From: Lachnospiraceae bacterium
GTDB lineage: Bacteria; Bacillota; Clostridia; Lachnospirales; Lachnospiraceae
NCBI GenBank assembly: GCA_021770785.1
Contig: JAETQH010000002.1
Location: forward strand, 1-64,000
DNA: 64,000 nt
Direction of reading: 5' to 3'
Under the pieces are notes generated by a model. That model saw nothing but the letters and a program-made list of their open reading frames with translations. It had not been told where the DNA came from and did no database searches. Below, one piece after another: positions 46,310-54,154 of the stretch; positions within the stretch are counted from its first letter, which is position 1, and the number at the start of each line of letters is the position of its first letter. Position numbers and translations under genes: made by a program.

Positions 46310-47401
46310 CTAACCTATTCCGTTTACTTTTCTGGCAACGGCGTATTCCGTCTCGGAAATCTGTTGTTTTTCCATAAAATCCCGCTCTTCCTTTTTTACC
46401 GCAAGCTCCCGCAGCTTTTCCACCGAATCCGCTGTTTTTCCGTAATGCAGCGCCAGCCTGTTTAAAAAACGGTAAAACTCTATCAGCTCCAAAAAATCCG
46501 TGGTTTTCTCTAAGCGGCTGTGCCCCGTCTGCTTTTCCTCCCACTCTAAGCTGCTGATTGCCTGCATGGCAAGGCGGCATTCCCGGTTGATATCCGATAC
46601 CTCCATGAGAATGTCCGGACGTTTCTTATAAAATTTCCAAAAACATGCTTTCGCCCCGGCAATATCCTTTTTTCGGAAAAACTCTGCAACCTGCTGTTTT
46701 AACTCCTTTGTCTCCGCCTTCTCACTGATTAACCCTACCTTGGCTTCTTTTACCTTAATGCCATTGGTGGTGACCCAGACATAAAGCAGAAATTCAGAAA
46801 AGAAACCGAAAAGCCGCTTCTGATAGCCGTCATATCCCGTCATGTCAATCCGCTTCTGGGCTTCAAACAGCAGCGGAAACAAAAACTCCATGTAACTGTC
46901 ATAAAGTGGTTTTGCCATCACAAACATATTTCCGAAATAGGTCTGTTTTTCGTGCACCAGACGGATATAATTGTCATAATACTTCGGCGACAGCTCTTTT
47001 ATAACCGCGCCCAACACATCTAAATCCTTCGCATTGTGCCTGTCATCAAATGCGTCGTAATAGCTGTATTCCAGCGTCAGCAGCTTTGTCGTTACCATGT
47101 CATACTTTTTCAGAAGGTCCAAAAGCTCCCGTTCCGTATACAGTGTTTCTCTTTCGTTTACCAGATAACGTCTGTAATGGGCGCAGCCCACATAATCGGA
47201 GTGCTTATCGTTTTTCCATACCCAGTAATGGCCTGTCAGCTCACTGTAATAAGGATTCTGCTCAGAAATATTATCTCCTTCATTGTCAGAAAAATACCCT
47301 AAATTTTCATGCAGGGCGCTGCCCACCTGTAACGGCTGATAAAGCTTATCCGGCGGCGGTGTAAAAGGTTTGTGGGTCATGGTATAAATAGTCATGGACA
47401 T
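46310..47401 (-). CDS. DUF4422 domain-containing protein (glycosyltransferase-like)
   Basis: 363 residues. The N-terminal half shows the DUF4422 pattern: IYTMTHKPFTPPPDKLYQPL, GDNISEQNPYYSELTGHYWV, VGCAHYRRYL and TYFGNMFVMAKPLYDSYMEF. The domain is found in capsule/exopolysaccharide gene clusters and is thought to be a glycosyltransferase. The C-terminal 130 residues are charged and helical and not part of the domain. No polysaccharide genes are adjacent. Confidence 0.85.
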   Translation of the reverse strand: MSMTIYTMTHKPFTPPPDKLYQPLQVGSALHENLGYFSDNEGDNISEQNPYYSELTGHYWVWKNDKHSDYVGCAHYRRYLVNERETLYTERELLDLLKKYDMVTTKLLTLEYSYYDAFDDRHNAKDLDVLGAVIKELSPKYYDNYIRLVHEKQTYFGNMFVMAKPLYDSYMEFLFPLLFEAQKRIDMTGYDGYQKRLFGFFSEFLLYVWVTTNGIKVKEAKVGLISEKAETKELKQQVAEFFRKKDIAGAKACFWKFYKKRPDILMEVSDINRECRLAMQAISSLEWEEKQTGHSRLEKTTDFLELIEFYRFLNRLALHYGKTADSVEKLRELAVKKEERDFMEKQQISETEYAVARKVNGIG

Positions 47402-47515
47402 TTTTGTTTCCTCTTATCTATTTCAACTTATCCTTTGGTCTTTCCGCAAAAGAACTATCTGTTCTTCCGGGATATATTATGGAAGAAATCCGGTTCTTTT
47501 TCAACCCTTTTCTTT

Positions 47516-47929
47516 CTACAAAACCATCACCAGCGTCCCCGCAGTAATAAGAACTGCTCCCACCAGTGATTTTGCAGTAAAATCCTCATGTAGGAATACA
47601 AACGCCAGCACCAGCGTAATCACCACGCTGAGCTTATCAACCGGCACCACCTTTGATGCGTCTCCCATCTGCAATGCCTTATAATAGCAAAGCCACGAAG
47701 CCCCTGTGGCAAGGCCGGACAAAACCAGAAACAGCCAGCTTTTTTTGGTAATGGAAGAAATCCCGCCCTGGGCATTGGTAAGAAAAACCATTCCCCATGC
47801 CATCGCTAACACCACCACGGTACGGATTGCCGTAGCCAGATTGGAATTTACCCCGTCAATCCCCACCTTCGCCAGAATCGAAGTCAGTGCCGCAAACACC
47901 GCCGATAAAATTGCAAATACAAACCACAT
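47516..47929 (-). CDS. Small EamA/DMT-superfamily transporter
   Basis: 137 residues with five transmembrane helices, equivalent to one EamA repeat (WFVFAILSAVFAALTSILAK, SGLATGASWLCYYKALQMGD, VVPVDKLSVVITLVLAFVFL). Such half-size DMT proteins form dimers to export small metabolites. The substrate is unknown. Single gene. Confidence 0.87.
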   Translation of the reverse strand: MWFVFAILSAVFAALTSILAKVGIDGVNSNLATAIRTVVVLAMAWGMVFLTNAQGGISSITKKSWLFLVLSGLATGASWLCYYKALQMGDASKVVPVDKLSVVITLVLAFVFLHEDFTAKSLVGAVLITAGTLVMVL

Positions 47930-48045
47930 GAAACATGCCTCCTTCTACATTGACGTTTCATCTTTCAGCACCTCTAATTCTACTCCATCCTGTATCGGTT
48001 GTATACTAAATATTACGCCATTCCCAAATTTCCGCCGGAATTTTT

Positions 48046-48459
48046 TTAAATCACCATGTCCCACAGCCAGGAAGAAATATAGGGCTGTGCAAAAAACATC
48101 ACCAGCAGGGTACTCCCTATAATCACCGCCAGTTCGCCACATCTCCCCCTTACCGCCGTATCTGTTTTTGTTTTCTTTAAAATTACCTTTGCAGCATAAT
48201 ATCCCAGGATTGCCCCAAGGGTATTGGTAATTAAATCATCCACATCTGTAAGACGGTAAGTAAATATCTGGGACAGTTCGATGGCAAGGGAGAGCACAAC
48301 CCCAAATACCGCTGCCAGATACAAAGTAAAAATTATCATCCATATTTTCCGCTGCACCGAAATCGGTTTCCACAAAGTTATCTGAAATGTCACTATTACC
48401 GGAAGTAAAATTATCGCTGCCGGAAGTACATCCATTGCAATACATAAGAATCGAAACAT
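48046..48459 (-). CDS. VanZ-like membrane protein, internally shortened
   Basis: 137 residues from the ATG at 48459 behind GGAAGGAGG; an upstream in-frame ATG lacks a ribosome binding site. The C-terminal VanZ signature is clear (LAIELSQIFTYRLTDVDDLI, TNTLGAILGYYAAKV). However, LYLAAVFGVV joins LSLAIELSQ directly, missing the usual central segment of several dozen residues. It may be a naturally short member or a deletion product. The reading frame is kept. Confidence 0.7.
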   Translation of the reverse strand: MFRFLCIAMDVLPAAIILLPVIVTFQITLWKPISVQRKIWMIIFTLYLAAVFGVVLSLAIELSQIFTYRLTDVDDLITNTLGAILGYYAAKVILKKTKTDTAVRGRCGELAVIIGSTLLVMFFAQPYISSWLWDMVI

Positions 48460-48556
48460 GATATTCCTCCTTCCCTGATTGAAAAACAGCCTTTTCTCTG
48501 TATCAGGTACTTTTAAGGATATCATATAAATTTTTAAGATAATAGAATGGTACGAC

Positions 48557-48718
48557 TTAAGATTTTATGAAGTTACTTGAAAAGTCAAACTCATTTACCT
48601 TTTCCAGCAACAATTTTTCCTGATTGCCTTCAAGCTTCTGTACTTTCTTCCGAAAGGCTTCTAATGCCTCTCTTTTTTCATTAATTTTTGTCAACAATAA
48701 ATTGTTTAACCAAACTAC
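48557..48718 (-). pseudogene. Possible gene remnant (charged coiled-coil tail)
   Basis: An open stretch of about 54 codons on the minus strand reads ...LTKINEKREALEAFRKKVQ, KLEGNQEKLLLEKVNEF, then a stop at 48557. It is strongly coil-forming and has no good start codon or ribosome binding site, so it looks like the 3' end of a lost gene. Confidence 0.3.
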
Positions 48719-48738
48719 TTATTTCTTGTAAATATAAA

Positions 48739-48771
48739 AAGGAAGTTTTCTAACGCAATAGAAACTTCCTT
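48739..48771 (-). terminator. Terminator downstream of the chemotaxis pseudogene
   Basis: Perfect 10-bp stem (48739-48748 with 48762-48771, AAGGAAGTTT arm) with A/T-rich flanks. Confidence 0.75.
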
Positions 48772-48811
48772 TCTTCACTATCTCACATAGGACTGAACTA
48801 CCTACAGTAAC

Positions 48812-50534
48812 TTATACACACTGAAACATCTCTAATTTTTCACTTAACTGGTTGCTGCACTGCACAATTTCCTCCGATAACAGCATTAAACTATTTGTAA
48901 TTTCCGCCTGGCGGTTCGTAGTTTCCGTAACCTCATACGTTGAGGCGGAGGTTTCCTCCACCCCGGCGGATAAATCGTTCATTGACGAAAGTATTTTTTC
49001 TTTCTGGGAAACCATATCATTATTTTTTTCTTCCACCTCACGCAAAAGCCTATGAAGGGAATCCACATCCTCATAGATGTTTTGGAAGGATGTTTCCGTC
49101 TGCTGTACGTGCTCATGCTGCGTTGTCATGGCATTGTTGACATCAGCAACCGCATGCACCGTCTCCTGAATTTTATCTTGCATCGTCTGGATAATCTGCC
49201 GGATGTTTGCGGTTGCGCTCTGGGACTGCTCTGCCAGATTACGGATTTCATCTGCAACCACCGCGAAGCCGCGTCCCGCCTCTCCTGCCCTGGCTGCTTC
49301 AATGGAGGCATTTAACGCCAGCAGATTCGTCTGGTCGGAAATGGAATTAATCAATCCGATGATATTTTCAATCTCATGGGAGCCTGCATCCACATTTGTG
49401 ATACTGGTGGTAATCTCATTCGTAACACGGATGCTCTCCTTTGCACTGCTTACCAGATTATTGACAGTATCTAACCCACTGTTGGTACACTCTTTTAACG
49501 TACCGCAGGAGCTTTCCATGGTATCCACCAAATCTGAAACAGATTCAATATGTACAGACAAATCATTGGTCTTTTCCACAACGGCGGTGGTAGAGGCTGC
49601 CTGTTCCTCTGTAACTGCTGCTACCTGCTGCATATTCTCTGAAATATTCGTGGAAGAGATATTTAATTTCTCAAAAGAATCCTTCAACTCCCTGTTTCTG
49701 TCTAAAAGCTGCGAAAGCGTCTGCTTCGTGTCATTGAGGGCCACGGAAAAGTTGGATATCATATGATTATAGGAATCTCCTATCACATCTAGCTCATCCA
49801 TTTGTTTTTGCAGCGATTGCAAGAAGCGTCTCGTTATCTGTCTTTGTGTGAACCCGTTCCATGTCCATATGGTCTGAAAGAATTGTTCCGTCCGGTGCAA
49901 GAAGCAAAGAATACCCGGTGGAGCTAAATTCACGTTCACAAAAATACTGGGAAATATCATGGAAATTAATATTCATGCCAATCACTCCAAGAATATTCCC
50001 TTCCTCATCAGAAACTGTCCGGTACTCAGAAAGTGTGATAACACCCGTAAGCTTTTCCTCATAAGGTCCTACCCAGATACTCTCCTTTTCTTTCGCCTGC
50101 TCATAATATTCATCCTCAATCACGGCAGACATCCCGACGCTCTTGTAATCCACCGCAGGGACAGAAATATTTTCTCCCGTCTCGGAACGGAATACCGTTC
50201 CGGTAATCACATCATTGGCACCCTTTAAACCACTTAAAATCCCCGTCGTACCAGTGAAATCACCGCTTTTTAACTCTCTCTGAATGATACCCGTCATGCT
50301 CATAGTGGTCATGCGGTATTCAATCCCCCAGAAATAATTATCCAGGGACTGAAGCGCTGCCTGATACCCGTTTTCAAGGTCCGTATGGATCACAGAATCA
50401 CCATAATCCTTGATATTTTTCGTTGCGGCAAAGCCGCTGGCAAGCTGTCCCAACAAAATCAACGGGAGCAATATCCCCAACATAAGCCCCTTAATGGAAC
50501 GTCCTCCCGTTCTGCCTTCTTTTGTCTCCTGCAT
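48812..50534 (-). pseudogene. Methyl-accepting chemotaxis protein, broken by deletion and frameshift
   Basis: The 5' part (50534 to 49794) encodes TM1 and a dCache-like extracellular sensor and ends [11 protein letters not shown]-stop. The 3' part, from about 49820 to 48812 in another frame, starts at the very end of a HAMP domain ([15 protein letters not shown]) and continues through a complete signalling domain ([33 protein letters not shown]). The second transmembrane helix and most of HAMP are missing, so this is a deletion plus frameshift, not a simple sequencing slip. The soluble signalling part could still be translated from an internal ATG. No flagellar genes are in the window. Confidence 0.88.
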
Positions 50535-50687
50535 TATTTTTCCCCCTTTTCGTTACTGCATTTTTCCCTGCCTCGTCATCTTAAGCTGCGATGCAGCTTG
50601 TGCATATCATTTACTTACAGTATAGAAGTATGACGGAAAAATAAGAATTGACAAAAAAGTCATTTTTAGTCTATTATTGTTATTTTT

Positions 50688-51470
50688 CTATTTTTTCCGC
50701 AAAATATCCAGGCTGTGGTTTGTTGCCCCAATCAAATCCTGCCTCTCACAGGTGGCAAAATGAAATTTCATCCAGTAGTCAAACATTTTATCATCCAGCC
50801 CGTCAATATAAGAGCGCATATAGTTCGTAGCCCCGTCTGCAGCGATTAGCTTTTCCCGTGTGACAGGCAAATCTCTAGTCAGTGCAAAAATATCCTCCAC
50901 CCGCACCATCTCAAATAAATCCTCCGGTTTTGAAACACAGTGGAAATCTTCTGTCAGCATTCCCCTCTCAAGACATCTCTCTAAAGAACCATTTAAAAAT
51001 ACTTCCTTGATTACCACCATCTCATTCATACAGTAGGCAGCCAGAATATAACCGCCTGTTTTTGTTACCCTCACTGCTTCCCGTAATGCCTGTTTTTTAT
51101 CCTCTTCACTGCAAAGATGATACATCGGTCCTAACACCAGCGCCACGCCAAAGCTGTTGTCCTCATAACGGGATAAATCCAGGGCATTTCCCTGCACCGC
51201 CCGGATATTTTCGGTTCCATCCAATTTTCCAAGAAGAATTTTTAAATTGTGCTCTGTCAGTTCCACCGCATCCACAGAATAACCTTCCTTTGCCAGCGTT
51301 ACACTGTACCGTCCGGTTCCTGTTCCTACCTCTAAAATTTTTTTCTTCTTATCCCCGCCTAAAATAGCATGAATATATTTCATGGTGGTAAGATATTCCA
51401 CCTGCCCGTGACGGGACAGCAGTCTGCCTTCCTCATCATAACTGCTGTAATAATTTTCCAAATAATCCAT
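50688..51470 (-). CDS. Class I SAM-dependent methyltransferase
   Basis: 260 residues from the ATG at 51470 after GGGAG. Motif I is ILEVGTGTGRYSVTLAKEGY, with acidic VDAVELTEHN and LVLGPMYHL. It resembles small-molecule methyltransferases of the Methyltransf_11/25 type. The substrate is unknown. It lies 31 bp downstream of a GNAT gene and is probably co-transcribed with it. Confidence 0.87.
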   Translation of the reverse strand: MDYLENYYSSYDEEGRLLSRHGQVEYLTTMKYIHAILGGDKKKKILEVGTGTGRYSVTLAKEGYSVDAVELTEHNLKILLGKLDGTENIRAVQGNALDLSRYEDNSFGVALVLGPMYHLCSEEDKKQALREAVRVTKTGGYILAAYCMNEMVVIKEVFLNGSLERCLERGMLTEDFHCVSKPEDLFEMVRVEDIFALTRDLPVTREKLIAADGATNYMRSYIDGLDDKMFDYWMKFHFATCERQDLIGATNHSLDILRKK

Positions 51471-51501
51471 CTTTTTTCTCCCTTCCTGCCAAATCATGCC
51501 T

Positions 51502-52059
51502 TTATTTTTTCCGCTCTAGCAAATACAATTTTCCCAGCTTATCCTCTCCCCATCTGGTGGGGAATACAATATCACGGTAATAATGAAAACCGCTCTTCTC
51601 AATTACACGTCTTGACTGGTGGTTTTCTAAGAAATGTCCACACAGCAGAAAATCCCAGCCCTCTTCATCAAACGCATATTGAATCACACGCTTTACTGCC
51701 TCCGGCATCAATCCTTTTCCCCAGTAATCTTTGCTTAACACATAGCCTACTTCCCTGCCCCACCGGTTCTGCAAATCCTCCTTTGTCTCCTGACGCTGGG
51801 CGCTCTCCAATCCCAGAGACCCAATGACTTTTCCACTGGCCTTTTCCTCTAGCGCAAAGGTCTTTTTTTCTTCGATAAAAAGCTTTAAAATTTCCTGAGA
51901 TTCTTCCTTTGACCTGTGGGGTATCCAGCCTGCCATCTGTCCCACACCGTCTACAGAAGCATACTCATAAAAATCCTCCAGGTCCCTCTGCCTCCAGGGT
52001 CTTAAAATCAACCGCTCCGTCTCCAAGGTTGTCCTGCTGATATCAACAACTGCATCCAT
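51502..52059 (-). CDS. GNAT N-acetyltransferase, RimJ/RimL-like
   Basis: 185 residues from the ATG at 52059, 8 nt after AAGGAGG; an in-frame TTG two codons upstream is too close to that box. TLETERLILRPWRQRDLEDF, VGYVLSKDYWGKGLMPEAVK and ENHQSRRVIEKSGF are typical of the GNAT branch that acetylates ribosomal protein N-termini or small amines. Substrate unknown. Confidence 0.88.
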   Translation of the reverse strand: MDAVVDISRTTLETERLILRPWRQRDLEDFYEYASVDGVGQMAGWIPHRSKEESQEILKLFIEEKKTFALEEKASGKVIGSLGLESAQRQETKEDLQNRWGREVGYVLSKDYWGKGLMPEAVKRVIQYAFDEEGWDFLLCGHFLENHQSRRVIEKSGFHYYRDIVFPTRWGEDKLGKLYLLERKK

Positions 52060-52096
52060 AACCAAATCCTCCTTCTTAAAAATGGGTATAAAAAAA

Positions 52097-52133
52097 CCTT
52101 ATCAGCATCCTGTTTTTCCGATGTCTGATAAGG
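52097..52133 (-). terminator. Terminator of the 44-residue small gene
   Basis: A 13-bp stem (CCTTATCAGCATC with GATGTCTGATAAGG) followed by seven T residues on the minus strand. Confidence 0.85.
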
Positions 52134-52164
52134 TCTGAAAAGCGTATAAAAAATCCGGGGATTC

Positions 52165-52299
52165 TTATTCCCCAAATAGGAGTTCCTTCCTGAGACACTC
52201 CACGCTTGTTCCAACAGACATCTTTTCCCACGGCTGCATTCCATCAAATCCCGCCGGGACATTCTGTGCTGTTGACTCAAACCCGAAAAACTGTCTCAT
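52165..52299 (-). CDS. Small hypothetical protein (44 residues)
   Basis: 44 codons from ATG 52299 to TAA 52165, preceded by AAAGGAG 8 nt upstream. A promoter-like pair lies at 52349-52377 and a strong terminator follows 32 nt after the stop, so it forms its own transcription unit. The product begins MRQFFGFESTAQNVPAGFDG and ends CLRKELLFGE. It is soluble with one cysteine and no known motif. Confidence 0.6.
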   Translation of the reverse strand: MRQFFGFESTAQNVPAGFDGMQPWEKMSVGTSVECLRKELLFGE

Positions 52300-52348
52300 G
52301 TTGTATCTCCTTTCTGCCTTCTTTTTTACATGAAATAAATTGTCATTA

Positions 52349-52377
52349 AGTTTATATCAGTGCAGGCAAATTGTCAA
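52349..52377 (-). promoter_or_regulatory. Candidate promoter of the 44-residue small gene
   Basis: Minus strand consensus TTGACA (52372-52377), 17-nt spacer, TAAACT (52349-52354). Confidence 0.5.
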
Positions 52378-52410
52378 GCACTTTGTTTCTAATTATTTAT
52401 TGTCTGGTTA

Positions 52411-52648
52411 CTATCTATTTCCAATGTTAAGTACCATACACTCTTCCGATTCCACAAATCCCGCCTTTTCATACAGCGTTCTGCCTTCTTCCGTAGCATC
52501 CAGGCTGATTTCTGTTACACCTTTTTCTTTTGCATCCTCCATTAGCATTTCAATCAGAGGACAGGTCATTTACCACTTTTAACATTTCTAATCTGCTCTC
52601 CACAAGAAGTTCCATGTCCTCTTTTGAGGCAACTAAATATTTCACCAT
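52411..52648 (-). pseudogene. GNAT acetyltransferase remnant with internal deletion
   Basis: ATG at 52648 with a GGAGAG box starts MVKYLVASKEDMELLVESRL, a GNAT N-terminus, but the frame stops after VVNDLSSD. In another frame the C-terminal end resumes: LIEMLMEDAKEKGVTEISLD, ATEEGRTLYEKAGFVESEEC, ending at 52411. Roughly 75 residues of the middle of the family are absent, so it is a deletion-frameshift pseudogene. Confidence 0.82.
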
Positions 52649-52808
52649 ATGCTAATCTCTCCGTAAATTTATAGAACCAACCTTAAAGCCATTTTATCCT
52701 AAATTCTGTCATTACACAATCAATGATTGTAAAATGCCTCCGACACTTTTTCGAGAACAAAGAATAGTGTATCGTCCATCTTCCGGCAATACACTATTTC
52801 CTATAGGA

Positions 52809-53072
52809 TTATTTCTTCCACCTCTCTAATGTTACGAAATACGTCATTAATCTGGCTTTCGCTTCCTCTAACGTTTTTGCTCTTCCGCCCTCCACCTCAA
52901 AGGGTGCACAAAATTCCACCATTTCTTCCATCGTACATTTCTGCTCAAAATCGCCATCCTTATAGCAATAGCAACAGTAACTGTCATTTTTGCTGCCATC
53001 CTTATTTGTGCCATACTGTTCCTCCTGCATAGGCATTCCGCAGCTCTGACATACTTTTAAATTTTGTTCCAT
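52809..53072 (-). CDS. Putative zinc-ribbon protein
   Basis: 87 residues from the ATG at 53072, 8 nt after AAGGAGG. The N-terminus has VCQSCGMPM and SYCCYCYKDGDFEQKC, a four-cysteine zinc-ribbon pattern found in small uncharacterised proteins (Zn_ribbon_2 type), followed by a helical tail (TMEEMVEFCAPF). It may bind zinc and interact with a partner. It precedes no obvious operon. Confidence 0.8.
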   Translation of the reverse strand: MEQNLKVCQSCGMPMQEEQYGTNKDGSKNDSYCCYCYKDGDFEQKCTMEEMVEFCAPFEVEGGRAKTLEEAKARLMTYFVTLERWKK

Positions 53073-53188
53073 TTTGTTATCCTCCTTCATTTAACACCCG
53101 CCTTTCACCGGGCCATTTTTAGAAAAGCTTCTCTGTCGCTCTTCATGGGATAACTATAACAGGTATAACCTGACATCAGTCTGTCATA

Positions 53189-54154
53189 TTACCTATAATT
53201 CCGGTACATTTCCTGAATTTTCTCCGCCATCTTCTCTTTTACAAACTTCGGTGAAATCACCTTAGCAGAAGGACCGAAGGACAACATGAAGCCATACACC
53301 CAGTCATCTAACAAACAGTCCATGGTAATCAGGAAATCCCCCTCCGGCAGCACCGTTATCTCTTCCTCCTCGAAACGGTCATAAATGCGGTAGGCTTCTT
53401 TTTTATCTACCCAAAAGACAATTTTTTCCGGATTTGCAGCTTCCTGATGCTCCATTTCCCCAACCTGCGACGTTTCCTCTGTGCTCTGCTCCTTTGCGGC
53501 AGCGTCTGTCAATTCTTCGTGGCACGCCGCATCCGTCTGGGGAGACCTCCCTGCCGGAAAGGTCTCTTCTAAAATTTCTACCCGCTTCATACGCCGTATT
53601 TTAAAGAGCCTCATTGCCTCCCGCTCCCGGCAGTATGCACGTAAATACCATGTGTATTCTTTAAACAGCAGTTGAAGCGGTTCCACGGTCCGCCGGCTCA
53701 TTTCCCCGTATTGTCCATAATAATCAAAGGCTATGACCCGCCTTCCCAGAATCGCCTGGCGGAACTGTTCATATAAGTCTTTCCTTCTGCCGCTCCAATC
53801 CGAAAAATCAATGGCTACCCAGTCCGGGATATCCGTCCGGAAAAATGTTCCCAGTTTTTCTAAGATTTCCTCTTCCTCACATGCTCCGGTTTCCCTCAGG
53901 CTCGCTAACGCTGCAAGGATTCTCCGCTGTTCCTCTTCCGATATCACCATCCTGTCCAACACAAAATTATCCGTCAGGCTGATACCCCCGCCCTTGCCTT
54001 TGCGTGCATAAACCGGAATGCCCGCCATGCTAAGCTGCTCTATATCCCGGTAAATGGTCCGCACGGAAACTTCAAACCGCTCCGCCAATTCTCCTGCTGT
54101 TACGGTTTCTTTATTTAATAAAATGTAGATAATGCTTACTAAGCGGTTTAACAT
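53189..54154 (-). CDS. YafY-like transcriptional regulator with HTH and WYL domains
   Basis: 321 residues. N-terminal DeoR-type winged helix (TAGELAERFEVSVRTIYRDI), then a WYL ligand-sensing domain (about 130-200: VIAFDYYGQYGEMSRRTVEP, TWYLRAYCREREAMRLFKIR) and a C-terminal WCX extension. A hydrophilic, Ala/Glu/Thr-rich insert of about 40 residues (201-242) sits between WYL and the C-terminal part. WYL regulators often respond to nucleic acids or nucleotides and frequently control defence or stress genes. It abuts the broken EAL gene upstream (1 bp). Confidence 0.88.
   Translation of the reverse strand: MLNRLVSIIYILLNKETVTAGELAERFEVSVRTIYRDIEQLSMAGIPVYARKGKGGGISLTDNFVLDRMVISEEEQRRILAALASLRETGACEEEEILEKLGTFFRTDIPDWVAIDFSDWSGRRKDLYEQFRQAILGRRVIAFDYYGQYGEMSRRTVEPLQLLFKEYTWYLRAYCREREAMRLFKIRRMKRVEILEETFPAGRSPQTDAACHEELTDAAAKEQSTEETSQVGEMEHQEAANPEKIVFWVDKKEAYRIYDRFEEEEITVLPEGDFLITMDCLLDDWVYGFMLSFGPSAKVISPKFVKEKMAEKIQEMYRNYR

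Noticed and set aside
48046-48525. Longer VanZ start at 48525
   Set aside because: The ATG at 48459 has a strong GGAAGGAGG box and begins the first hydrophobic helix; the 22 extra residues are charged and lack a ribosome binding site.
49794-49830. Programmed frameshift joining the two parts of the chemotaxis receptor
   Set aside because: Even with a frameshift the product would lack TM2 and HAMP and would place the signalling domain outside the cell, so deletion is the better explanation.
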